Positions 1 through 11,779 of a stretch of 64,000 bases of DNA are shown piece by piece. A program made the position numbers and the translations under genes. How positions within the stretch are numbered: the stretch's first letter is position 1; each line of letters begins with the position of its first letter. The notes below the pieces were generated by a model. That model was given only the letters and a program-made list of their open reading frames with translations. It was not told the DNA's origin and ran no database searches. Origin of the DNA: Trematomus loennbergii (taxonomy: Eukaryota; Chordata; Actinopteri; Perciformes; Nototheniidae). The stretch covers positions 983,419-1,047,418 of the forward strand of contig JAAOOA010000457.1 of NCBI GenBank assembly GCA_012861695.1, given 5' to 3'.

Positions 1-977
1 CATGGTAACTTATGCTGAGCGGCAAACCTGCTCCGGAGCAGGTTAGGTGCAGGCTAAGAGATCAACTCAGTGAAAGCACCGCCTGCTGACCAATCAGAGC
101 TCCGTGTGCGGAGTTTAAAGCGATCAATCATATTACAGGATAGAGGAAATACAGAAAAACTGCCGTTGCAGGAAAGACAGCCGGCAAAAATCAACCGACT
201 GTGTGAACGTGAAAATTAATAGAATATCCCCTCCCATCTTCAGAGCAATCTGACTATTATAACATTAGCGTTAGAAAGCTTACTTAAATATCTGCCACAA
301 CATAAGTAACCGGATCAAGTAACATTAAGTACAGTCCGCGGCACTGTGAGTGCAGACGGCGATGTGTCCCATTATCATTCATATCATATCACATCATAAT
401 GTATCATATATTTCCTTATCTGAGTCAGCTGCTTGAGCCGTATCTGGCCGTGCAACGCTCACAGTGTCACATACTGTATGCAGAAGTATTATTTTAAGCA
501 ACACATTAAGTTGACGAAACACTCGAGTCAAATGTAATTAAAGTCAGATCCACTCGTGTCTTGGACGGGGCAGTGATATCATAAACCTGTTAATGTACGC
601 ATTCAAACACTTTTTCTTTTACCAGCTGTATTCACCTTGCAGGTGCAGCTATGTGGCTTTTATCCTGGATAAAGTGTTTAAGTCATGGATGTTTAAAGTT
701 TAACTTCTCATATTTGTCTAATATTAAAGTTCACTTTTCATTCAGGAAGTATGACGCTGCGCTGTCAGTACGCTTGTCCATGTTTGAGATTGGTCGAATG
801 CTCCAAATACCACCCTTTCATGTGAACGCTCACCTAGATAGGACACGGCTGGCTTGAGCGATCCACTTGATAACCGCGTCGTAGTACAGCTTAGCGCCAG
901 CGCGTATGTTTTGGCTTAGGCCAACCGGCTAACTCAAACATATCCAGGTTAGTTGAACCAGCTTCGTAGTACAGGCC
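1..977. mobile_element. Inverted-repeat DNA transposon, right part, left end outside window
   Basis: The right end at about 960-977 reads, on the minus strand, GGCCTGTACTACGAAGC, a terminal-repeat sequence I associate with small fish DNA transposons. A related internal motif (CGTAGTACAG) lies near 878. Positions 1-110 resemble the inner left end of such elements and contain a perfect 20-bp palindrome at 25-44. The left terminal repeat would lie just upstream of base 1. No transposase frame is visible; the short open frame at 651-857 matches nothing I know. A Harbinger or ISL2EU-type assignment is possible but not shown. Confidence 0.6.
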
Positions 978-2156
978 TCAGGTCACTTGTGAGGACCCAC
1001 ACATACACACAGCTAACAATGGAGCAAACAACAGAAATGTGGACTTATAACCCTTCCCTCACGGCGCTGTTGAGCAAACCTGGCAACCTGTGACTGTTAA
1101 CCTTTAACAAAAGGCATTTTAAAGGTGTAAACTACTGCAGGCACAAACACGTGGCAAACACCGGACTTGGACCGAGTGACCGTTCTATCCCGAAACATTA
1201 CCAATTATTGTTTTTTTCTCATGAGCTAGTTTAGGCAGACAACTAATGACCCATTTACACGTGACATGTCTTACCACCAACGAAACACATTTTCCTAAAT
1301 CTGCCCTCACTCATCAATATTCTATGTTAAAAGATAAATGCAATGAGTGATGAGACCAGGGCCTAGACGCCAAATCAAAACTATATGCTGCTGTAAATAA
1401 ACATTTCAAACTTGAGTTGTCTGACTGAAAAACTGTAGATATTATCCACATCAATTTTAATTGTCTTGAAATATAAGGAAATTATTGGAAATACTTTTTT
1501 TTAAAGAAAAAACTAATTGTAATTTCTGATAACAAAAACATTGCCGGTTCCTTTGGATTAAGACCCCAAGGAATAGTTAGTAAATACCAGTTTTTATAAT
1601 ATATATATAGTAAAATATGTTTCTATTTCACTAACAAGTCTCTTCTATATGAGATGCATTATCCGCAGGACCCCTTTTTAATAGGCGAGACGTAGCGTTT
1701 TCCAGTAGGAACGCTCTGATTTCCAAACCTACCAGTGAGATGGCACCCTATATAATGCAGGACCCTTCGATGGCACGTTGAAAGATGACCAACAGAGTGA
1801 TAATACTCATCAGGGTTTTCCTCCCAGCAGGCATGGCTATTAATTGGTGGCACAAATCTCTTTCAATCAATACGGCAATAGGTTCAGTCGATTGAGCCAA
1901 TCTTATTGATTGTTAACCAATGCATCGACAGGTCCCCAGAGAGAACAGCATTACTTTAATGCGTATCTCTGTATTTACTTGAGTCTTTTTAAATGTGAAC
2001 TTAGTGTGGTTAAATGCACTATGAGTACCTGGATGGTGCATGAAGTTGTGTGTGACACCTATCACACTGACTGCCATCTTTTCTACATAACAGAAGTTAC
2101 ATGACCAGCCACGACTGCGATTGTGTTATTTTAAAAATATTTAATAAATGTAACAC
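978..2156. other. Unassigned AT-rich sequence
   Basis: I see no gene or recognisable repeat here. There are only short open frames without domains, simple T-runs near 1497 and a short TA run near 1600. It could be old decayed repeat or unconstrained intergenic DNA. Confidence 0.5.
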
Positions 2157-2547
2157 TTAAAGGTATAGTAGGTAAGAATGGAGAAACCAGCTCGAGTGCG
2201 CTAGAATTTGAAAGTACGCGGCCGAAAACAATCTGCCCCTTCCTTCAGACTTCCTTATAGAGCCCCTCCTCCAACACACACGAACGCGCACATGACCAAT
2301 GAGGGCACGAGATAAGTTTGTGCACAGATGGAAGGCTGACAGGCAGGTAGGCCATCCAGTTATTTTAGCCGGGCCGGCTCAGATGATTGGTCGTGCTTTT
2401 TACAGCGCCACGGCTTCCACAGATGACATTTGTTAATGTATTTATTGTCAAAGCATTTAAGATATTCATTGCTATCGGGATGTTAAGAGCATTCCATGGA
2501 ATATAACAGAAAGTGTTTCTGAGGTGCATTACCTACCCCACCTTTAA
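2157..2547 (-). mobile_element. MITE family B, copy 1 (TTAA-flanked)
   Basis: The element is bracketed by TTAA on both sides. Its terminal inverted repeats are AGGTATAGTAGGTAAG on the left and, on the complement of the right end, AGGTGGGGTAGGTAA. The interior (a CTCGAG-like site, CCAATGAGG, the stretch GTCAAAGCATTTAA) matches the copies at 11.8 and 13.5 kb but in the opposite orientation. It is 391 bp with no coding capacity. TTAA targets are used by the piggyBac and Kolobok superfamilies, so one of these probably mobilised it; which one is not decidable here. Confidence 0.85.
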
Positions 2548-4431
2548 CTGGTGTTGAAAAGAAGCCAGTGTTTATTTGTTGGGGTAGTTGAGCAGTATGT
2601 AACATATGCTACCACGAATGATAACTTTGCTAACGATAACCCTAACCCTAATAGGTGCTCAGATATTCAATGTTCACATTTTTGCCTTGCTTTATTTTCA
2701 CATGTATTACCTCACGGCAATTTGTGCAATCTATGTCCCAACCATGTAGATGAATTATATTACATGTTATTTAGCTGATAGTTTTATCCCAAAGCCACTT
2801 ACACTTAAATACTGTAGACCTACAGGGCACTTCTGTATCCGTAACCATGAGTGTTTTGCTAAAGCAATTTAAACTTACAAGTTATTGATCCTCACAAGAT
2901 AGTTTGATATATAAGTCAGTCATACTAAACACAACAACATGACTGGTTTTATCTCTTCTGACGGGAGCTGAAACAGACTTTATGTGACTTTGTCCAACTT
3001 GGTTTGGTCAGTGGTGACGTCCAAATCATATCCCCCCGCCACCACCACCACCACCACAACAAACACTGCACACACACTCGGACCAAACTGACCCACACAC
3101 AGTGACCAAAGGGACCCACCAGCTCTGCAATAACAAGGTGACAGACACACAGACGGAGTCCTGGGGAAGATGGGCTGGAGGGTGGGGGTTCAAACAGCTG
3201 AGGGTACAAATTGATTCTAATTGACTTTTGCTCACACACACACATATAGAGGAACACACAGATTGAACAAGAACACACACAGACACACCCCGGCCCTAAC
3301 CCTAACACAGGTAATAAACCGACTGACACACACAGGAGAAATGACAGAGCTGTGTGGAGACAGCGTGTCTGGCTCCATATTTAAACTCCACTCGGTCACA
3401 GTGTGTTTGTGTTTCTGTATTGCTCAGTCCCTCTGGTTTATTACTCTGTTATTTATCAGCAGTAATGAGCTCAGACCTTCACAGCCTCGCCCACATTTAC
3501 ACACAAAGGGACGAAAAACACAAATATTTCCATCAGTCATCTTTTTTTTTTTTTACAAAGAATTGAAATGGGAGGAGCTGTAGGTATTTTTCCGCTACTG
3601 GAACTTCTCGTTTAATGACGTCCTCGATGTTTCTTGAAAACTTGAGAGTCTCGTGAAAGCCTCAATAAAAGGTTTTCTGTTGTGACTGTATTTCCACTTA
3701 GAAGCCAATATTTTTGTCATTTGTCAGGACAAATGTCTATAAATAATAAGCTAACAATGAGCTGTTATTCTGGTGAAGGACTGCTGAATATAAAAATAAA
3801 TACTGAATGCTGGGGGAAATAAAATGGACTGGAGCACATGATTTACAAAATAATGAATGTTTCAACAGGTGTGTACAAAGTGTATTCTTTAGCTTTAGCT
3901 TATTGTTAGCCGAGCAGCTATCAGCAGACTTTAAAGCTCCGTAATTAGATGTTTAGTTACCGTAATGCTCCGTAATGAGTCGTCTTTCACTTCTCTCCTA
4001 ATGTTTTATGTCCAAATGTTTTTACCTTGCATAGTTCATCAAAGAAACACAGTTCATCTGTTGTGATTAAATTAGATGATTTCATGTCCACATGCCTTAG
4101 GAATCATGTAAATGTAATTGAATTGGCCTAAAATCTGAACTAAATAACCTCAAAGGGGTTAAAATAGAACATGATACAGTTCATCCTTGAGATAAAACTG
4201 CCAACAACTGCTCCAACTGCTTGTCACCTCACATTATTAGACTGGAATCAGCTAACACTGCTTCTTCTGTCTCACTTATTTACAGTTTCAACAGTTTTCT
4301 TAACGTAAGCAGCCCTAATGGTGCCTTCAAGTGCAGCCTTGTTTATCTCATGTACTAGAAGAGTCCATTTCAACATCCAGCCGATGTGGTACTCATGATG
4401 CACTAAGTAGACATTTTATGTAAGTCTAAAT

Positions 4432-4432
<1 letters not shown>
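2548..4432. other. Unassigned sequence with minor repeat fragments
   Basis: No gene is recognised. At 2637-2652 and 3293-3306 there are two or three CCCTAA-like units, too few to be telomeric. At 2765-2810 there is a decayed copy, on the minus strand, of the SINE/LINE tail motif 'cgctttggataaaagcg'. Positions 3026-3330 are CA-rich with overlapping frames on both strands that look compositional. Positions 4030-4150 form a dispersed repeat shared with 8152-8291. Confidence 0.5.

Positions 4433-4525
<93 letters not shown>
4433..4525. repeat. (CA)n microsatellite, about 46 units
   Basis: Uninterrupted CA dinucleotides over 93 bp. Confidence 0.98.
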
Positions 4526-4527
<2 letters not shown>

Positions 4528-4872
4528 TCCAGATACATAGCGTTTTCCCCTTAATATGCAAATAGTTAGCCATTGCATTGAAAGGACTTGGTCTCAGCTA
4601 AGCATTCAGAGACCTGATCAACTTGCATCTTGACTTGCAATTATTAATTGGTAAACAAATGGATCTACACTGTCAGTTATAACATAGTATAATGTATTTC
4701 AACAAGACTCTGCGGTGTTCCTTTTCCTTTTTCTTATTTGATTAAGGCTTTGAAATAGTTTCTGTTTCATGTGTTTCAGTAAAGGTTATTTCCGTGTTTT
4801 CATTCGGAATTCTCCTTCTCCTTCGTGAAACAGGTTTCTAAAGGACTGAGTAAAGCATGGGTGACCTTTGTA

Positions 4873-5051
<179 letters not shown>

Positions 5052-5151
5052 ACATCTATTTGGTAGTGTGCCAGCAGCTTTTCCTCTGTAATGCTATCAG
5101 TCATTTATCCATTACACTGCGCTGTAGTATTTACTGGAGCTCTGCCAATAG

Positions 5152-5153
<2 letters not shown>

Positions 5154-5233
<80 letters not shown>
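5154..5233. repeat. (TG)n microsatellite, about 40 units
   Basis: Pure TG for 80 bp, complementary to the CA array that ends at 5050, so the two together form a large interrupted inverted repeat. Confidence 0.98.
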
Positions 5234-5237
<4 letters not shown>

Positions 5238-5746
5238 AGAAGGACATGTCATTATATGTCTGACTGAATCCTTCAGCAGCATAACACCATTTAAACACTT
5301 AGCTTGTTTAACTGTATCAAGCAATACATATCTTAAAGACATTATTATTTAACGCTCAACAAAAAAGCCTTCTTCCACCAGTTGCTAACAGAGGTAACAT
5401 TTGCATATTTTAAAATGTGATTTCCTTAACAGAACACCTCAAAAAGATTCACCTCAAGAATTGTACCTGGTTGTTCTATCTTTCTTTAAGGACAATTTAA
5501 AGAAGAACATAACCTAAAACCTCTTTCACACATGGACTACAACTTGAAAAGATCTTTAACTTACCCAGTGGAGATGTATGTGAGAATGAAAATGTCTGAA
5601 CTTGGATTGGACATCAAACAGACTTCTACTCTGCCAGTTCTCTTATACTAAGTCTGTGTACTATATCTGATCGAGGCCATGTGTAAAAAGAAGCACGAAT
5701 TTTGGGGCACTTACCCTAACCCTGTTAATAATGTCTCTATCGCAGC
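5234..5746. other. Unassigned unique-looking sequence
   Basis: No gene, RNA or recognised repeat is visible; only short open frames occur. Confidence 0.5.
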
Positions 5747-5839
5747 TGGGATGAAAACAAACATCTGAAGGTCAGGAAGCAGGTTCATTTACACATAACC
5801 AACAATAAATGTTTGATGATTCATGTACTTCTGTCTGTG

Positions 5840-6048
5840 GGACGGGTGGCGCAGTGGTCTGTGCGTCTGATCATCAGATCAAGGGGGCTTTGGGAACTCC
5901 AGTTCGAAAACCCGCCATTGCGTCAGGCCGTTGTGTCCTTGGGCAAGACACTTCACCTGAATTTGCTCCTGTGGTTATTGTCCACAGTACATGTATGATA
6001 TTAATGTGTACTTGTAAAAGCACCTCGATGACTTCGAGGTGTGAAGAT
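5840..6048 (+). mobile_element. tRNA-derived SINE, copy 1
   Basis: It begins with a polymerase III A-box-like TGGCGCAGTGG near 5847 and has a B-box-like GTTCGAAAACC near 5902. A body containing 'ccttgggcaagacacttcacc' and 'ctcctgtgg...tattgtccacag' follows. This layout is typical of fish tRNA-head SINEs. The 3' end merges into a second partial copy. Confidence 0.8.
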
Positions 6049-6283
6049 GGCCGGTGTGGGCAGTGCACTGTGCAATGATTATCAGATCAAGGGGGTGAAA
6101 CCCGCCGCCGCTGCGTCTGTAAAGCCGTTGTGTCCTTGGGCAAGATACTTCACCTGAACTTGCTCCTGTGGGTATTGTCCACAGTAGACCATTACTGTAA
6201 TGTATCTGTAAAGTGCTTTGAGTCATTGATAAAGCGCTATAATAAAATATAAGGATTATTATTATTATTATTGTAAGAGCCAA
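6049..6283 (+). mobile_element. tRNA-derived SINE, copy 2, B box deleted
   Basis: It shares the head 'atcagatcaaggggg' and the body of copy 1. The B box is shortened to 'gggtgaaacccg', about 18 bases being missing. It keeps the tail 'taaagtgctttgagtca...aaagcgct', then ends in (ATT)n at 6257-6271. It lies head to tail with copy 1. Confidence 0.75.
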
Positions 6284-6590
6284 CGTCAAATGGTGAATTT
6301 CAAGCGAATTGACATAGTTGTTGTTGATGATCAAATTACGAACGTGAGAACTCTTCAGACATGAATAATCTTCAGCTGGAATGAAACTGCGAGAAAACGA
6401 ACACCCAAAGGTGAGGAAGGAGGGTCATCTACAGAAAGACAGCAACGAAAATGAGTTTTCTGAACTTCTTTCGGCACAGGCTATCGTCAAATTCAAGAAT
6501 CGACAAGAGACATGGTCTTTGTTATGATCAAATTGTGAACATGAGGACTCTTCGGACACAGATCATCTTCAGCTGTTTGCATCATGTGTG

Positions 6591-7078
6591 AAAGGGAGAA
6601 ACTCAAGACAATAACCAGACCTGATTTGCGGGAAACTGTCCAGATTTCATATTAGATAACGTCCTAGGAGATAGTGTGAATACCTAGTTATATTCACGCA
6701 ATGTTCCTGTGCAAAGTGCAACTGTCAATTCAATGAGCTCTTGCAAAAAAACCCAGCGTTAACCAATCAAATCCAAAACTCTAATGGATCTATTACTGAA
6801 ATGGTACTCTTGTATTGTCTTCCATGTCTCACAGATACCTGAATTAACACCTTCATTCTAGTTCTAGTTTTTGGTGTAATTGCTCAGTTTTAATAGATTT
6901 TTGTGTGTTACTAGTATTCATAGAAGTCCCAGAAAAGTTCATATTTAACGAGCAGAAGTCAGAAAGGGTTTCACTATTAAACAAAAATACAGAGTATGAT
7001 ACAGTATCTTCACACTTAAGACTTTCATTATGAATGTCTTTGTATTTTTTCCACGCCGGCGGCTAACGTGGTGGATCA
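6591..7078. other. Unassigned sequence
   Basis: No gene or named repeat recognised. Confidence 0.45.
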
Positions 7079-7146
7079 GTGTGTCACAGTGTGTGTCACA
7101 GTGTGTGTCACAGTGTGTGTCACAGTGTGTGTCACAGTGAGAGTGA
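7079..7146. repeat. 12-bp minisatellite GTGTGTGTCACA, about 5.5 copies
   Basis: Five near-perfect 12-bp units, the last degenerate (GTGAGAGTGAC). Because 12 is a multiple of three, the array translates as repeated CVTV; this is not evidence of a gene. Confidence 0.95.
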
Positions 7147-7310
7147 CAAAGAGGTGCAAGCCTTTTAATTACACAACTGACATATGTAGGAATGCAAGGA
7201 GTGGTGTGTGTGAGTGTGTGTGTGGTGTGTGTTTGTTTCGGCCCCGACCCGGCCCTGACCTTGTGCCCCTGTGTATGTATGTGCATATGAATGCTTTTAA
7301 CCCTCTTTGT

Positions 7311-7341
7311 CGGTGTGTGAGTGTGTGTGTGTGTGTGTGTG
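7311..7341. repeat. (TG)n microsatellite
   Basis: Short TG array; TG-rich sequence also lies at 7202-7233. Confidence 0.95.
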
Positions 7342-7454
7342 AAATGCAAAGCGTTCAAGATATCCTAAGCGGCCGTCCGTTAGCTCGCTCACCTGTTGCG
7401 CGGCACGAAGCCCAAAGCAAGCGGCAGCTGACAGGGTCAAAGTGCATCCTCCAT

Positions 7455-7505
7455 TGTGTGTGTGTGTGTGTGTGTGGTGTGTGTGTGTGTGAGTGTGTGT
7501 GTGAG
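7455..7505. repeat. (TG)n microsatellite, interrupted
   Basis: TG array with two interruptions. Confidence 0.95.
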
Positions 7506-7589
7506 TATCAGCTATTGTTGTTCTTTCTCCTTTTTTTCAACCCACCCTGTGTTCTGTAACTCTAGTCTTTTTATAGCTGCTCTATTACA

Positions 7590-7723
<134 letters not shown>

Positions 7724-7842
7724 TGAAGGCAACAGTGAAAGCTACGGTGCTGCTGTCGATTTTCCAGTCCTCTCGATCAGCCACAGTGCGGATCGGCTTT
7801 CACACCCCGCCTGTTCTCTGCTTAGCACTGAAGCACCTTCAC

Positions 7843-7999
<157 letters not shown>

Positions 8000-8480
8000 G
8001 CTAATTACTATTAGCAAGTGATTGGGGAAGCATTGGAAAGCAATACTTTAAGCCCTTACATTTTTTCACAATTACCGTAAATCTGAGAGTTTAGGAAAAC
8101 TCAACAAACAAATAAAGGTGTCAAACAGCTAGAAATCAACTTTACTTACAGATAGTTCATCAAATAGACATGTTCAAAGACAGTTAATCTGTTGCATTGT
8201 TGATTCAATTGGGATGATTTCATGTCCACGTGCCTTACAAATCATTACAAATCATGTACATGTCATTGAATTGGCCTAAAAATCTGAACAAAATAACAAT
8301 CATTTTCAATTGTCGCTAAATACTGAATCCTGCTCTTCAGAAGTCCTCTGAGTTTAACGAAACATTTCATAAATACCAGTCGGAAACCCAGAGGTTTAAT
8401 TTACAGTGACGTTTATGGTGATAAACACACACTCAGGGTGTGTGCGGCAGGAAGGGCAAACATTTGACACTTCATTATAA
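8000..8480. other. Dispersed repeat plus unassigned sequence
   Basis: 8152-8291 matches 4030-4150: both contain 'agttcatcaaa', 'gatgatttcatgtccac', 'tgcctta' and 'gaattggcctaaaa'. The family is not one I can name. The rest is unassigned. Confidence 0.5.
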
Positions 8481-8600
8481 ATAATTAAATACTTATTATT
8501 TTCTTGTCTTAGATTGTGTGTGTTTGCACCACCAATGCAAATTCCTTGTGTGTGTAAACGTACCTGGCAATAAACCTGATTCTGATGCTGATTCTGAAAT
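8481..8600 (+). mobile_element. LINE-like 3' tail
   Basis: The phrase 'aattccttgtgtgtg...acctggcaataaacctgattctga' followed by GATTCTG repeats is the kind of 3' end seen in fish CR1/L2-type non-LTR retrotransposons. Only the tail is present. Confidence 0.6.
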
Positions 8601-8688
8601 GATAACAACACGTTTTGGCATTCAAGCTTCTACTTGAAGACTGATTACTTGACATGATCGTTTTGCTTTAAAGTAGTACAAATATGGA

Positions 8689-8714
8689 CACACACACACA
8701 CACACACACACACA
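8689..8714. repeat. (CA)n microsatellite, short
   Basis: CA array of 26 bp. Confidence 0.95.
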
Positions 8715-8850
8715 GAGACAAAGCTCAGGGAGTGTGTGACCCCTGACTGCGCCTCTATTCCTGCCTGCATCAGGGTCAGAGTGGACAGCGTCCGCATGCT
8801 GCTTTTACAGGCAGTAAAAGGCTGCAACTGAATACACAAGTCAAGGAAAG

Positions 8851-8876
8851 AGGGGAGGGAGGGGGGGGGGGGGGGG
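8851..8876. repeat. G-rich run with poly-G
   Basis: AGGGGAGGGAGGG followed by an unbroken G run ending at 8876; quadruplex-prone. Confidence 0.9.
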
Positions 8877-9532
8877 CAGGTGTGGCTCGACTTCAAGCCC
8901 CGTTTAAAGATCAGTCGTATATGTTTTCTCTGTCAGGCGATAAATAATGTTGGTTATAGGATATGATGAGGACTGATGGAGGCTTAACATTCAACTCATA
9001 GCTCAATAGTGAGGCGTTGACATTAGTCCATATTCAGATATTCCTACAGTAATATGATGAGTACCCATGAACCCAATTTGAAAAGAGCTTTTCAGACCCA
9101 ACTCAAGACCCAATTTGGCTTTAATTGATATGTATTTTTCTTGTCATGTGTTTATTGATTCCTGTGCATCATGTTTTCAATCACAAAGTTATGTGTTGCT
9201 CTGTCTATGAACGGGGAGGAAGGTCGGTGGCTTCCTTCCTTGTCTTTCCATCAAGCCACTAGACGCCTTAAACAGACAGTTCTAACTCGTTTCTTTCCTT
9301 TAAATTACTCACAGTTTGAAGTGTTGCTTGGCCTCCGATGGTTAGATGATGTTGCGATGTGTTTGCTCAAAATTAAATTACAAATTTTTGCACATGCAAC
9401 AAAGAAAATAGGCCTTTACAATATTCAAAGAAATAGGCAAAACTCAAATAAAATAACAAACAACTTAGGTATTCTTTCTTTCTTGATAATGCTTATAACT
9501 TCATAACTTAAAGGGTACTTGTACGATTTGTA
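8877..9532. other. Unassigned sequence
   Basis: 9029-9120 forms one half of a dispersed direct repeat with 9870-9945 (shared: 'atattcag.tattcct' and 'cccatgaaccca...actcaagaccca'). No gene is recognised; the open frame at 9171-9506 has no domain I know. Confidence 0.45.
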
Positions 9533-9610
9533 TGTACGTGTACGTGTACGTGTACCTGTACGTGTACGTGTACGTGTACCTGTACGTGTACGGTACGTGT
9601 ACGTGTACGG
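9533..9610. repeat. (TACGTG)n hexanucleotide array with 24-bp sub-period
   Basis: Three TACGTG units plus one TACCTG unit form a 24-bp block that occurs twice, then irregular copies. Nine ACGTG pentamers are present. Confidence 0.95.
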
Positions 9611-9964
9611 TTAAAAACTGTTCCTCGACGGCGTCTCTCAACAGGTTGCCCATCACTGTGGCTTTAGCACAGGCGCCGTGGGAAATGTAGTCCTTTATAG
9701 TGCGTTGACTACAGACGTCACAATTAGGTGGCCTTCTTATAAAAGCAAAAATACTGGCTCCAACAGTCGGTATTGTTTTTATTTTTGTTTATTGCTTTGG
9801 TTTTGTTTTGTGATGCACTTTGTGTTGTCTTTTGTGTTTAAACAGTTGTAAAAAAATAGTTTGATTGGTAATATTCAGTTATTCCTCGTAGTTTCTACAA
9901 TATATGAAGAGTCTTAACCCATGAACCCAACTCAAGACCCAAGTTTTATTCTTGTTTTACTCAA
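9611..9964. other. Unassigned AT-rich sequence
   Basis: No gene recognised. It includes the second copy (9870-9945) of the direct repeat described at 8877. Confidence 0.45.
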
Positions 9965-10047
9965 TCATTAATCAATCAATCAATCAATCAATCAATGTTT
10001 ATTTATATAGCCCAATATCACAAATGTTACATGTCTCAGTGGACTTC
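9965..10047 (-). mobile_element. LINE-like 3' tail with (TTGA)n, minus strand
   Basis: On the complement it reads '...agtccactgagacatgtaacatttgtgatattgggctatataaataaacattga' and ends in TTGA repeats. It matches the 3' ends at 27.1-27.5 and 48.5-48.9 kb. Only about 80 bp remain. Confidence 0.75.
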
Positions 10048-10412
10048 ACAAATTGAAAAAAATACATCTAACATTTTTCAATTTTCATTCATAAAATATT
10101 AATTCATTATTCAATTAAGTGTTATTGTTTAATGATTTGTTTGCATAGGAAATAGAGTACACACTTAAAAATGTATTCCTAAAATTAAGTTGAATCATCC
10201 GTTTAATTACATCAAAAAAACGTCCGTGTATACATGTATAGAACAAGCAAAGTATGAATTTTTTTAATAGGAACAGATATGAAATGATTTTGTAGAAACA
10301 TTGACAGAAAACCTTGGAGAGAGAGACTGAAAGCGACACAAGCAGAGACAGGGATAGAGGACAGAGGACATTCTCTGAGTTCTGTCTTTCTTTTAAGTGT
10401 GAAAGCAAGAAG

Positions 10413-10524
<112 letters not shown>

Positions 10525-10628
10525 TCTGAGCAGCAGCTGTCCTGGGAATCGATCTGTCACTCCTGGAGCGTGGCGAGGATGAGCCGCCTTTGTGTCTTTG
10601 GAAAAAGACACTGTTACGACTTTCTGTA

Positions 10629-10669
10629 TGTGTGTGTCTGTGTGTGTGTGTGTGTGTCTGTGTGTGTGT
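10629..10669. repeat. (TG)n microsatellite, interrupted by TCTG
   Basis: Short TG arrays; further TG arrays lie at 10713-10739 and 10904-10930. Confidence 0.95.
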
Positions 10670-10712
10670 CCATGCCTGTGTTAATGCGTGTTAATTTGTG
10701 AGAGGTGAAAGA

Positions 10713-10739
10713 GTGTGTGTGTGTGTGTGTGTGTGTGTA
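10713..10739. repeat. (TG)n microsatellite
   Basis: TG array of 27 bp. Confidence 0.95.
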
Positions 10740-10903
10740 TGACTATTTATGTTGGTGTGTCTGTGTGTCTCCGCTCTGGCATTCGACCTCTCGTCGGAGC
10801 CTGAAGATCTGAGACAACTGACAAAACCAAATCTGTGTCGGCAAAAAAAACAGTGTGTGCCTTTGTCTTGACTACCTAACTTATATTGTCTAAGAGTACA
10901 CAA

Positions 10904-10930
10904 TGTGTGTGTGTGTGTGTGTGTGTGTTT
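10904..10930. repeat. (TG)n microsatellite
   Basis: TG array of 27 bp. Confidence 0.95.
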
Positions 10931-11464
10931 GTGAAAAGAAGTGTGTTACACTGAAATGTAACAGATCAGAATAAACTTTCCAACTTTAAACTGGGCTGCT
11001 GTTGGATGTTGCGGAGAGTAAACACCATTACAGGGTCTGTTTATCTGATGGGTTTTTTAATACACTTAAGCCCCACCCCCTTCCCCCTAAATGCTCCAAT
11101 CACGGCTGAGCAATTGACAAAAGACAGCATCCATGGGACTTTTGCCAATTTTCCATAGGAGTGGGCTCATTTCCCCCTGGGATACATAAGCATTTCGACA
11201 CTGATTCTTCCAACTTTGGCAATAAATGGAAAATATCATGAGTTTTCCTTCAAACAATCAACGAGACCTTTTCAACCTGCAAGCCCTAATCGTTTTATTT
11301 GTTTACTTAAGTACTCTATGGCATTGTGAAATCGGCAGCAGAACGTTTTATCTACATGTATTTGGTATACTTGTATTTATTCAACTGATCAGTGTTTACC
11401 TATGTTATGGTTTTGGTTATTATTTCATCATGCTGTTACTTACATGTTTAAAGAACTTTTTGTT
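10931..11464. other. Unassigned sequence
   Basis: No gene recognised. The hydrophobic open frame at 11226-11474 lacks a domain I know and runs into the LINE-like tail, so it is probably retroelement 3' sequence or chance. Confidence 0.4.
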
Positions 11465-11596
11465 CTTATGTTAACCTTGTGTGATCTCTTGTGTATATTG
11501 CCCTGTGTTTCACTCTTATTCTGTTGCTGCTTTAACAGCTGCATTTCACTATGGGGATCAATAAACGTCTGTCTTATCTTATCTTATCTTATCTAA
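11465..11596 (+). mobile_element. LINE-like 3' tail with (TCTTA)n
   Basis: The end 'catttcactatggggatcaataaacgtc' followed by four or more TCTTA units is typical of 3' termini of fish non-LTR retrotransposons. A similar tail lies at 52.8-53.0 kb. Confidence 0.7.
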
Positions 11597-11779
11597 TGAG
11601 CATCTATGATTGGACTCACGGTAATACTCAAAGACGTTTTAAAGTCTATCGATGACGCTTTCTGTGGGAGAAACCTTATTCTTCCTTTGTGTATTAAAAT
11701 GTTTAACTGTGAAAGATATCAGGCAATCATTATGTCTCTTTTTTTTAAAGTGTCATGTCCTGTCAGCCAACAACATTAC

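Larger units (their letters stand above)
5747..6590. repeat. Diverged ~200-bp tandem repeat, first copy split by SINEs
   Basis: A segment starting CAGCTGGGATGAAA at 5747 reappears as CAGCTGGAATGAAA at 6373. The block around 'gatcaaatt...gaactcttc...atcttcagctg' occurs at about 6329-6378 and again at about 6528-6574. The first copy is interrupted between about 5839 and 6283 by two SINE copies. Identity between copies is moderate, so the duplication is old and the SINEs came later. Confidence 0.65.

Noticed and set aside
3026..3329. Minus-strand cysteine-rich frames of 86 and 126 codons
   Set aside because: Composition follows from CA-rich DNA on the plus strand; two overlapping frames show the same bias.
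5840..5920. Functional tRNA gene
   Set aside because: A- and B-box-like words are present but the cloverleaf is not kept and a SINE body follows directly.
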